Shown here one piece after another: positions 54,491-64,000 of a stretch of DNA of 64,000 bases. Under the pieces are notes generated by a model, which was given only the letters and a program-made list of their open reading frames with translations, ran no database searches and had not been told where the DNA came from. A program made the position numbers and the translations under genes. How positions within the stretch are numbered: the first letter of the stretch is position 1; each line of letters begins with the position of its first letter. The stretch spans positions 112,860,447 through 112,924,446 of the forward strand of contig NC_080164.1 in the NCBI RefSeq assembly GCF_950295315.1, given 5' to 3'. This stretch comes from Erinaceus europaeus. Its lineage: Eukaryota; Chordata; Mammalia; Eulipotyphla; Erinaceidae.

Positions 54491-55913
54491 AAAGAATATT
54501 CACTTTCTTTTTTTTTAAATTTCTTTACTGAAGAATTACTGTTTTACATTCAACAGTAAATACAATAGTTTATACATGCATAACATTCCCCAGTTTCCCA
54601 TATAACAATACAACCCCTACTAGGTCCTCTGTTATCCTCCTTGGATCTGTATTCTCCCCACACACCCCACACACCCCAGAGTCTTTTACTTTGGTGCAAT
54701 ACACCAATTCCATTTCAGGTTCTATTTGTGTTTTTTTTTTCTGATCTTGTTTTTCAACTTCTGCCTGAGAGTGAGATCTTCCCATATTCATCCTTCCATT
54801 TCTGACTTATTTCACTTAACATGAATTTTTCAAGGTCCATCCAAGATGGGCTGAAAATGGTGAAGTCACCATTTTTTATAGCTGAGTAGTATTCCATTGT
54901 GTATATATACCACAACTTGCTCAGCCACTCGTCTGTTGCTGGACACCTGGGTTGCTTCCAGGTTTTGGTTATTACAAATTGTGCTGCTATGAACATATGT
55001 GCACACAGATCTTTTTGGATGGATGTGTTGGGTTCCTTAGGATATATCCCCAGGAGAGGAATTGCAGGATCATAGGGTAGGTCCATTTTTCTAGCCTTCT
55101 GAGAGTTCTCCAAACTGTTCTCCACAGAGGTTGGACCAATGTACATTCCCACCAGCAGTGCAGGAGGGTTCCTTTGACCCCACACCCTCTCCAGCATTTG
55201 TTGCTGTTACCTTTTCTGATGTATGAAATTTTCACAGGAGTGAAGTGGTATCTCATTGTTGTCTTTATTTGCATTTCTCTGAAAATCAAAGACTTGGAGC
55301 ATTTTTTCATGTGTTTATCAGCCTTTTGGATCTCTTCTGTGGTGAATATTCTGTCCATCTTTGGATGGGCTTATTTGTTATCTTGTTGTTGAGTTTGGTA
55401 AGCTTTTTATATATTCTGGTTATTAGCCTCTTGTCTGATGTATGGCATGTAAAGATCTTCTCCCATTCTCTGAGGGGTCTCTTGGTTTGGGTAGTGGTTT
55501 CTTTCGCTGTGAAGAAGATTTTTAATTTGATGTAGTCCCATAGGTTTATACTTACCTTAGTCTTCTTTGTAATTGGATTCGTTTCATTGGTCTTTAAAAT
55601 TTATGCAGAAAAGAATTCTGCCAATATTTTCCTCTAAGTATCTGATAGTTTGTGGTCTAACATCCAAGTCCTTGATCCAATTGGATTTTATTTTTGTATT
55701 TGGTGAAATACAGTGATTCAGTTTCATTCTTCTGCATGTTTCAACCCATTTTTTCCAACACCATTTGTTGAAGAGACTCTACTTTCCCCATTTAATAGAC
55801 TGGGCACCTTTGTCAAAGATTAGATTTCCATAGGTGTGAGGGCTTACTTCTGGGCTCTCAATTCTATTCCACTGGTCAGTGTGTCTATTCATGTTCCAGT
55901 ACCAAGCAGTTTT

Positions 55914-56336
55914 TTTCTTTTTTATTTAAGAAAGGATTAATTAACAAAAGCATAGGGTAGGAGGGGTACAATTCCACACAATTCCCACCACCCAATCTCC
56001 ATATCCCACCCCCTCCCCTGATAGCTTTCCCATTCTCTATCCGTCTGGGAGCATGGACCCAGGGTCGTTGAGGGTTGCAGAAGGTAGAAGGTCTGGCTTC
56101 TGTAATTGCTTCCCCGCTGAACATGGGCGTTGACTGGTCGGTCCATACTCCCAGTCTGCCTCTCTCTTTCCCTAGTAGGGTGTGTCTCTGGGGAAGTGGA
56201 GCTCCAGGACACATTGGTGGGGTCTTCAGTCCAGGGAAGCCTGGCCGGCATCCTGATGACATCTGGAACCTGGTGACTGAAAAGAGAGTTAACATACAAA
56301 GCCAAACATATTGTTGAGCAATCATGGACCCAAAGC
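55914..56336 (-). mobile_element. L1 tail nested in the complete L1
   Basis: A 5'-truncated L1 3' tail bounded by taccaagcagttt on both sides (about 55900-55912 and 56337-56349). Removing it restores ORF2 sequence. Confidence 0.85.
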
Positions 56337-56349
56337 TACCAAGCAGTTT

Positions 56350-58990
56350 TGATGACAATGGCCCTACAATACAATTTGAGATCTGGGAGTGTGATGCCTC
56401 TAGTTCTGTTCTTTTTTCTCAAGATTGTTTTGGCAATTCTAGGTCTTTTCTGGTTCCAGATAAACATTTGTAGCATTTGTTCTATTCTCCTAAAAATTGT
56501 GGTTGGGATCTTGATGGGGATAGCATTAAATCTGTATATGGCTCTGGGTAGTATATTCATTTGGATGATGTTAATTCTTCCAACCCATGATCATGGAATA
56601 TCTTTCCACTTCTTTGTGTCTTTTCAATTTCCATGAGTATTAACTCATAAATTTCAGTATACAACTCTTTTACTTCTTTGGCTAGGCTTATTCCTAGATA
56701 CTTTATTGTTTTTATTGCTATAATAAAGGGAATTGATTTCTGGATTTCAATTTCTTCTAACTTAGTGTTTGCATAGAGGATTTCCAGTGACTTTTTGAAT
56801 ATTAATTTTGTAGCCTGACACCTTCCTGTATTGCCTGATGATTTCCAAAAGCTTCTTGCTGGATTCCTTAGGTTTTTCTATGTATACTATCATGTCCTCT
56901 GCAAATAGGGAGAGTTTGACTTCTTCTCTTCTAATCTGTATGCCTTGAATTCCTTGCTCCTGCCTGATTGCTATGGCAAGAACTTCCAACACTATGTTGA
57001 ATAGTAATGGTGATAGTGGGCAGCTCTGTCTAGTACCTGATTTGAGGGGAAATGCTTCCATTTTTTCACCACTGAGTATGATGTTGGCTGTAGGTTTGCT
57101 ATATATAGACTCCACTATCTTCAGGAATTTTCCATCTATTCCCCCTTTTTGTAGTGTTTTGATCATAAAGGGGTGTTGGATTTTGTCAAAGGCTTTTTAT
57201 GCATCTATTGATATGTCCATTTTGTTTTGGGTCTTTCTTTTGTTGATGTGGTGGATCACACTCATTGATTTACGTATATTAAACCAACCTTTCATGTCTG
57301 GGATAAACCCCACTTGGTCATGATGAACAATCTTTTTAATATACTGCTGTATCCAGTTGGCTAGAATTTTGTTCAATATTTTAGCATCTATGTTCATCAG
57401 AGCTATTGGTCTGTAGTTTTCTTTTTTGGTTGTGTCCTTGTCTGCTTTTGGTATTAAAGTGATGTTGGCTTCATAGAAGCTGTCAGGGAGTATTCCAATG
57501 TCTTCAATCTTCTGGAAGACTTTTAAAAGTAGAGGTATTAGTTCTTCTTTGGAGGTTTGTAGAATTCATTTTTTAAACCATCTGGTCCAGGACTTTTATT
57601 TTTGGGGAGATTTTTGATAACTGTTTCAATTGCATTAGCTGTGGTGGGCCTGCTCATGTTATCTACTTCCTCTTTATTTAGTTTTGGAAGTTGGTAGGTA
57701 TCTAGGAAATCTTCCATTTCTTCCAGGTTCTCTAGCTTGGTGGCATATACTTGTTCATAGAAGCCTCACATGATATGTTGAATGTCTGTGGTGTCTGTTG
57801 TGACTTTCATTTAGTATCCGATTTATTTGGGTCTTCTCCCTTTTGTGTTTTGTGAGTCTGGCTAAAGGTTTCTTGATTTTATTCAGTCTTTTGTAGAACC
57901 AACATTTACTTTCGTTGGTCTTTTGTATGGTTTTCTTATTCTCAATGTTATTTATTTCTGCCCTAACTTTAGTTATTTCTGTCCTTCTGGTTGCTTTACG
58001 GTTCCTTTGTTCTTCTTCTTCTAGGTCTTTAAGATGTGCAATCAGGCTGTTTATTTTTGCTTTTTCTTGTTTCCTAGTGTGTGCTTGTATAGCTATGAAC
58101 TTCCCTCTCAGTACTGCCTTAGCTGTCTCCCAAATATTTTGATAGCTTGTGTCTTCATTTTCATTGAACTCTCAAAACATTTTGATTTCTTTCTTGATTT
58201 CCTCTTTGACCCAGAAGTTGTTAAGAAGTGTACTGTTGAGTTTCCACATTTTGGGACTATTATTAATCTTTTGTTCATTGTTAAGTGTTAGTTTAATTCC
58301 ACTGTGGTCTGAGAAGATGCTTGGGATGATTTAAATGCTCTTGAATTTGCTGATGCTGTCTTTGTGGCCTATTGGTTTATCCTTGAGAATGACCCATGTG
58401 GATTTGAGTAAAATTTGTATTCCAGTTTCTTGGGATGAATGACTCTGAAAATGTCCAGTATTTCTAGTTTATCTATCCCTTCATTTAGCTCCCTTATGTC
58501 TTTATTGATTTTCTGCCTGGATGATCTGTCAAGTTGAGAGAGACTGGGGTGTTGAAGTCCCCTACTATAATTGTGTTGCTATTAATATATTGCTGTAGCT
58601 CTTTCAGTAGATGTTTGATGTATTTAGATGGCTTCTAATTGGGTGCACAAATATTAATAATTATTAAGTCCTCTTAATTGACTTGATCCTCTGAGCATTA
58701 AGTAGTGTCCATTCCTATCTTTTTTAATCTTATCTATTTTAAAGTCTATCGTGTCAGATATGAGAATAGCTGTTGTTCCTGCCCTTTTGTGGGCCATTGG
58801 CTTGTATGATAGTTTTCCATCCTTTCACTTTAAGTCTGTGTTTGTCTTGTTGAGTTAGGTGGGTTTCCTGTAGACAGCATATTGTTGGGTTGTATTTCCT
58901 GATCCATCTTCCTACTCTATGTCTTTTAATAGGTGAATTCAGGCCATTCACATTTATTGATATCAAAGATTGAAGATATTTTAATGCCAT
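56350..58990 (-). pseudogene. L1 ORF2, broken (complete L1)
   Basis: The start [20 protein letters not shown] (58990) is followed by endonuclease landmarks (CCLQETHLTQQDKH). The reverse transcriptase is readable in 57397-57197, ending at a stop in the motif that should read DAEKAFDKI. It continues in 57166-56762 with [20 protein letters not shown] and [13 protein letters not shown]. The C-terminal part continues beyond the nested tail to 54754 (frames 55358-54987 and 55197-54754). Confidence 0.85.
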
Positions 58991-59039
58991 TCTTGTAGAG
59001 TTTTAGAGTGTTCTGATATATGGCTTATTTATGGTGGTC

Positions 59040-60033
59040 TGTTTATAGGAGAACTTTCAGAACTTCTTTCAGGGCAGGCTTGGTGATAATTGATTCCTTC
59101 AACTGTTACTTGTCTGAGAGGGTTTTGATGCCTCCATCTAGTCTGAATGACAGTCTAGCAGGATATAGTATTCTTGGTTGAAAGACTTTCTCATTGAGCA
59201 CTGCATAGACATTGTTTCCATTCTCTTCTGGTCTATAGTGTTTGTGTGGAGAAGTCTGCTGCTAATCTTATGGGATTTCCTCTGTAGGTGGCTCTGTTTT
59301 TCTCTTGCAGCCTTCAGGATCTTTTCTTTATCCTTATTACTTTCCATTCTAAATAGGATGTGTGTTGGTGTCTTTAAGTCTGAGTTAATTCTGTTTGGGA
59401 CCCTCTGTGCTTCTTGAATCTTTATGTCTTTGATGTTGTCTAGGCTAGAGAAGTTTTCAGCTATTATGGCCTGAAGAATGCTTTCTTCCTCTCCCTCTCT
59501 TTCTTCCTCTCCCTCTCTTTCTTCCTCTGTTAAGCCAATCATGCGTATATTGTTTCTTTTGAAGTCATCCCATATGTCTCTGTTGTTGTTTTCAGCATCA
59601 CTTAATCTCTTTTTGGATCTCTTATTTCTTTTTTAGTTGCCTCTAATTCATCCTCAATCTTGCTATTTCTGTCTTCAGCCTCATTGATTCTATTCTCTCT
59701 CCCCTCTACTGTTTTCTATAGTTTATCTATGCTGTTACCCTGTTCTGATATTGTTTTAGCTTGTTTAGCTAGTTGTGTTTTTAGCTCAGCTATTTCAGCT
59801 TTCAGATCTCTAATAACCTTGAGATAATTAGTGTTTTATTCCAGAGTCTCATTTGTTGTTCCTGTATTTCTGATTACAATTCTTTTAAATTCTTTATTCA
59901 CTCCTGTGATTATTTCCTTAGCTAGTGTTTGGATATTGAACTCATTATTTTGTGCTTCACCCTTTGGGGGGCTTTTAGCTGGACTCTTGTCCTGGTTCAT
60001 TTCTCCAATATTTCTTCTTGTTGGTTTAACCAT
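59040..60033 (-). pseudogene. L1 ORF1, broken (complete L1)
   Basis: The N-terminus MVKPTRRNIGEMNQDKSPAK (60033-59836) is followed by a frameshifted coiled coil and an RNA-binding region (59542-59138, with LDNIKDIKIQEAQRVPNRIN and KILKAAREKQ). The C-terminal motif arms are frameshifted. An insertion of repeated GAGGGAGAGGAAGA-type units near 59483-59530 adds Glu/Arg-rich residues. Confidence 0.8.
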
Positions 60034-60774
60034 TTTATATATTATGTTATGAGTTCCCTCTCTCAGTAATTTTCAAATTACTGCTCACTATTGCCTGGAT
60101 TGACTTGTATCAAAGTAAGTTAATTAAAGGGTTCACAGTGGTGTAAGTTAACAGTTGCTTAAATAGTACCCTGAGTTGGAGCTCAGTGGTTTAAAAACCT
60201 CTTTTTTTTTTTTTCCTCCCTGTAGGCTATGGGAGTCTGAGGGCTTTTATACTATAAGTAGGCTTCTTACCTTCATCACTGACTCCTGACCAAGAGATAA
60301 AGCAGGGTTTGGCAGAAATAATCTAGTGGTTATGCAAAAAGACTTTCACAGTCCCACCGCTATGCCATGGAGGTATAGATAGGTCTTCTCCTGAGTTTCC
60401 TGGTTAGATCTCTCCCCTGGTGTCCTTCCCTGCAGCTGCTTCAGATTCTGAGGGCAGTAGCAATGGAGACTCAGAGTTGCACTTGGTGAGTCTCCGGGGA
60501 GTTCTCTCCTCCCTTCAGCTGTCCCCTTTTTGGTGAAACAGACTGGAAGTGGTGTCTCAACTGATACACTGCTGGATAGTTACCAGCCACTTAATCTCTC
60601 TCTAGGCTCCTTTCTGTCACCAGCCACATGTGTTTGCACTCACCAGTGATTTGGTGGCTTCCTGCAGTCGTTCTAGTCCTGTCTTGCTTCGGTTCCAGAT
60701 GGTCTCCTTTGGTATTCCTAGTTGATCCGGGAGAGGAGAGGAGAGGAGAGGAGAGAAAGAGAAAGAGATCTGCT
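60034..60774 (-). promoter_or_regulatory. L1 5' untranslated region
   Basis: The region between the CT-rich 5' end and the ORF1 start. In L1s this holds the internal RNA polymerase II promoter. I cannot assign individual sites. Confidence 0.6.
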
Positions 60775-60794
60775 AAAGAATATTCACTTTCTTT

Positions 60795-61639
60795 CACGTA
60801 TGGGGGGGGGGGATATGAATATCAGTCCAGAACTACTGCTGAGTTCTGCATCAAGTCTTGTTCTGTGAGGATCTCAACTGGAATGTCAGATCCTTCTCTC
60901 AATTTCTCATAAAGTCAGTCCATCATTCAGTTAGTAAATTAATTACAAATCAATCTTTTTTTCTTTATTTAAGAAATTAGGGAGGTCTACATAGGAACCT
61001 GCACACCCCCTAAAATTTGTGGAAAGAAAAGTAGAAAAAGGCCTACTCACTCCATTCTTAGAGAGAGAAGGATGGTGGTTGAAGGGAGATGGACATGAAA
61101 ACAGTACACCTCCTCCTTTGATTCCACCTATTTTAATCTTAGTGTTATTCTGTAGTTTCTTAGGCTTCAGGGATTGTTACAACTATGGTCAGTTAGTGTG
61201 GATATAGATTAGGAGCAATTTCACACTGCTTTTTTGATAAGCTAGGAAAACAATGAAAAATAACCTGAAAACTCAACAAAATACAATCAGGTCTTCTTCA
61301 GAAACTCTCTAAGACATAGGTTAAGTAAAGACTGTGGCCAGTGCATACAGAAGGGGTGAGGAAGAGATTCTTGGAGTTCAAGAAGCCATACCTGGTGAGG
61401 GCTGGTTCTGAACTGGAAGTGAACAGGAAGCTGAGCACTTTATCAGGGACAGGAGAAGACCAAGAACAATATTCCATTTCCTTATTGGAGCTCATCACTC
61501 CCATAACACTGACTATCAATACAATGCTCAGCAGAATCTAGATTTAGTGACCGTATATTAGAGTTGACAATTTTGGGGACCCAAAATAGTTAGTGTGACC
61601 AAAATATTTCCCTTTCTGAATTTATCTTCTCTTTTAAAA
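60795..61639. other. Unique sequence, no gene seen
   Basis: Short open frames only; a (G)n run at 60803-60812. Nothing recognised. Confidence 0.35.
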
Positions 61640-61918
61640 CTTTATAATTTTATTTATTTTCCCTTTTGTTGCCCTTGTTGTTTTTTATTGTTTTTGTAGT
61701 TATTATTGTTGTCGTTGTTAGATAGGACAGAGAGAAATGGAGAGAGGAGGAGAAGACAGAGAGGGGGAGAGAAAGATAGACATCTGCAGACTTGCTTCAC
61801 TGCCTTTTAAGCGACCCCCCTGCAGGTGGGGAGCTGGGGGCTCAAACTGGGATCCTTATGCTGGTCCTTGCACTTCATGCCACATGCACATAACCCGCTG
61901 CACTACCGCCCAACTCCC
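61640..61918 (-). repeat. ERI-type SINE, antisense
   Basis: Reversed tail (cccttttgttgcccttgttg), ttgttagataggacagagag, ctgcaggtggggagctgggg, and the head ending aacccgctgcactaccgccc. Nearly complete. Confidence 0.85.
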
Positions 61919-62035
61919 CCATGAATCTCTCTTTTCTTATCCCTGTTGTCTCTCTTTTCCTATTGCTCTCTCTTTCTTTCCTTATCTCTGTTTTATTACT
62001 TAATCATGAGTGATTAAGTTAAAAATTTACTTATA
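61919..62035. other. CT-rich and AT-rich linker
   Basis: Nothing else recognised. Confidence 0.3.
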
Positions 62036-62153
62036 TTTGAGGCACAGGGGTAGATAGCATAATGATTATGCAAAGAGACTTTCATGCTTGAGGCTTAAAG
62101 TCCCAGGTTCAGTCCCCCTCACACCATAAGCCAGAGCTGAGCAGTGCTCTGCT
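62036..62153 (+). repeat. SINE of third type
   Basis: Head with ggtagatagcataatgatta and tgcaaagagactttcatgct, then cccaggttcagtccccctca and agctgagcagtgctctgctt. Reference copy for this type. Confidence 0.7.
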
Positions 62154-64000
62154 TTGATATGTTGCCTCTCTTAAAAGCTTAGACCAGGGAGAACAGAAGC
62201 AACTGGTGTCACAGCTATATACAAATAATGTCAAAGGACATAAATTATGGTGATGCTGTGTATGATACAGCAAATCCTAACAAAGGGATTTTTCAAAGTT
62301 AACCCAATTTCTAAATAATATGATTATAGCAATAATTATCTATTGTCTTCTTAAACCCTAAGACAGCAGGAACCTCCTGCTTCCTCTATAGAGCCTATAT
62401 TTCCCCCAGTCATGGAACCTCTAGGGTGGGGCTCACTTTCCTGCATGCTTCTCTTAATTCATACCAAATGATTTTGCATCCACTGATCCCAACCTAATCA
62501 ATACAATAGGTACCAACTCAGCCTGCTTCACAACAGACTATGGACGTCAGGCCTGGAATGTCAACCCTTCAGTCTCATTACTCAGGTGAGACCTTTCCTT
62601 TCATAGGATTCTCTAATTCCATTCACTTCCTAATAAATTCCCAAAACCGAGATATAGACCAGGTCCCATGAGATAGAGCATATGTCCACATGTATCTATA
62701 AATTAGGGCAAAATATATACCTGAAAGCAAAAATACACAGTAGTCTGAAGTGAGTCAGTATAAAGTTCATAATGAAATAATGTCTACTTAGACTTAGATA
62801 CCCTTCTCACCTACTTCCTATTACAGTTCCCTCACTCACTCTAAAGCTAGCCTTATCAAAGCAAGGACTGCAAAAGTTGAATAAGGGCAAGAGACTGGCA
62901 TACCTTAACGATTACTCTTTAGTCACTATCAGACCACCCCATCAGCTGGGCCCTATTCAGAGAGTCCTGAGATTCCCAAACAGACTTGATGGTCCTAGAC
63001 CTCAAATGAATCCCTCTCCCTAACATTACCAGTCATTTCTCTCAGGAACAACAAAATAGACCCCTTTGTGGGCCTCCCATAGGATGTTGCCCTCAACTTG
63101 GATCAACAACAGCAGAGAATGTTCCATCTTCTGAAGGGAGGCTGGACAGCACACTCTATGTTCCACTGAGGAAGATGGGTCCTGAAATTAAGGCAGTTTG
63201 GAACGATCCTACTCATCACCACAGAATGTGAGCTCAGATCTACAGGGATGCAGAGGTCACATAGGCTCCTAAGCTGAATACTGGCCCCAGATCACATTAA
63301 ATCTACAGGGTTTACAGTCAACAACATTTATACAACTTTCCCATATTTTGGAACTATTCTTCCCTGATGCAGCTTTCTAGTCCTTTTACCAGCCATGGCA
63401 TCATCTCCCCACACAATAACTAGGACCCACCTGTATATCAAATTTCAGGCTCGGGAAAAAAAATTAGTATAGTCATGGAATATAACTTTTGGAATATAAT
63501 TAAAATATGCTTACTAGCTATCAACAAAATGGAGACCCCCCCCCCCCAACTCTTCATCTGCACTATTCCAGCCTTTAGGTTCATTATTAGTCAACAACTT
63601 GTTTGGCTTTATATGCTAACTCTCTTTTCAGCCACCAGGTTCCAGATGCTAGCATGATGCCAACCAGACTTCCCTGGACAGACAAGCACACCAATGTGTC
63701 CTGGAGCCCTGCTTCCCTAGAGCCCTTGCCCCACTAAGGAAAGAGAGAGACAGGCTGGGAGTATGGATCGACCTGTCAATTCCCATGTTCGTTGGGGAAG
63801 CAATTACAGAAGCCAGACCTTCCACCTTCTGTATCCCATGATGACCATGGGTCCATACTCCCAGAGTGATAAAGAACAGGAAAGCTATCAGGGAAGGGGA
63901 TGGGATATAGAATTCTGAAGGTGGGAATTGTACGGAGTTGTACCCCTATTATCCTATGGTTTTGTCAGTGTTTCCTTTTTTATAAATAAAAAAAAAAAAA
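62154..64000 (+). mobile_element. L1 3' untranslated region and tail, long form
   Basis: The longest plus-strand copy of the L1 3' end, about 1.85 kb, with all blocks found piecemeal elsewhere. Outer block 62154-62450, gtgagacctttcctttcata block, the aagggcaagagactggcata block at 62885, then caccaggttccagatgctag, aagcaattacagaagccaga and a poly-A reaching the window edge. No ORF2 sequence precedes it, so it is 5'-truncated. Confidence 0.8.

Larger units (their letters stand above)
54511..60774 (-). mobile_element. Complete L1 with 20-bp target-site duplications
   Basis: It is flanked by AAAGAATATTCACTTTCTTT at 54491-54510 and 60775-60794. On the minus strand it starts at 60774 with a CT-rich 5' end and about 740 bp of 5' untranslated region. 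ORF1 (ATG at 60031-60033) and ORF2 (ATG at 58988-58990) follow, then a short-type 3' end with a reversed poly-A at about 54511-54516. Without the nested tail (about 423 bp) it is about 5.8 kb. Stops and frameshifts break both ORFs, so it is inactive now. Confidence 0.9.

Overview
The window is nuclear DNA from a mammal, most likely a hedgehog (Erinaceus-type). It has no bacterial-style gene organisation. It is packed with LINE-1 (L1) pieces whose decayed ORF1/ORF2 proteins read as mammalian L1. It also carries tRNA-derived SINEs with the A/B-box head, the 'ggtgaagcaggtctg' body and the CT-rich/CAA-rich tail that I associate with hedgehog ERI SINEs. The species call is inference from remembered SINE sequence.

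The only plausible host protein genes are intronless, minus-strand copies of a kinase-like family related to MARK/sperm-motility-kinase (SMOK) proteins. Two copies keep long open frames: 10588-12108 (506 aa) and 33987-35504 (505 aa). Both have lost the catalytic-loop HRD His, the DFG motif and the glycine loop, so they read as pseudokinases. Each ends in a tail of 25-residue repeats. A third copy (about 2700-3393) has lost most of the kinase domain by internal deletion. Each copy is followed, on its 3' side, by a remnant of a shorter paralog that keeps only an N-terminal kinase piece and a separate tail (558-1320, 8200-9190, 31590-32520).

Layout: 1-4245 is a decayed family unit plus a partial spacer. 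4246-14165 (copy A) and 27593-37957 (copy B) are two direct copies of one segment of about 10 kb: L1 3' end, SINEs, short-paralog remnant, spacer with an old L1 tail, pseudokinase, purine-rich 5' region, promoter-like block, SINEs. Between them, 14166-27592 is mostly nested L1 and SINE sequence. It includes a fragment of a different non-LTR retrotransposon (20661-21178) inside an L1 ORF1. From 37957 to 64000 there is almost nothing but L1s, SINEs and two kinds of unique low-information DNA. This part includes a complete L1 with 20-bp target-site duplications (54511-60774), a solo LTR inside an L1 (39690-40016), and a head-to-head L1 pair (41725-44376 and 44377-50310).

The observations most worth following are the foreign-looking retrotransposon tail at 20661-21178; the duplicated pseudokinase family with its coding minisatellite and conserved promoter block; a solo LTR present in copy B with an intact empty site in copy A; and two separate L1s that share the same premature stop and the same altered reverse-transcriptase motif. 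All identities are by eye; no alignments or searches were run.
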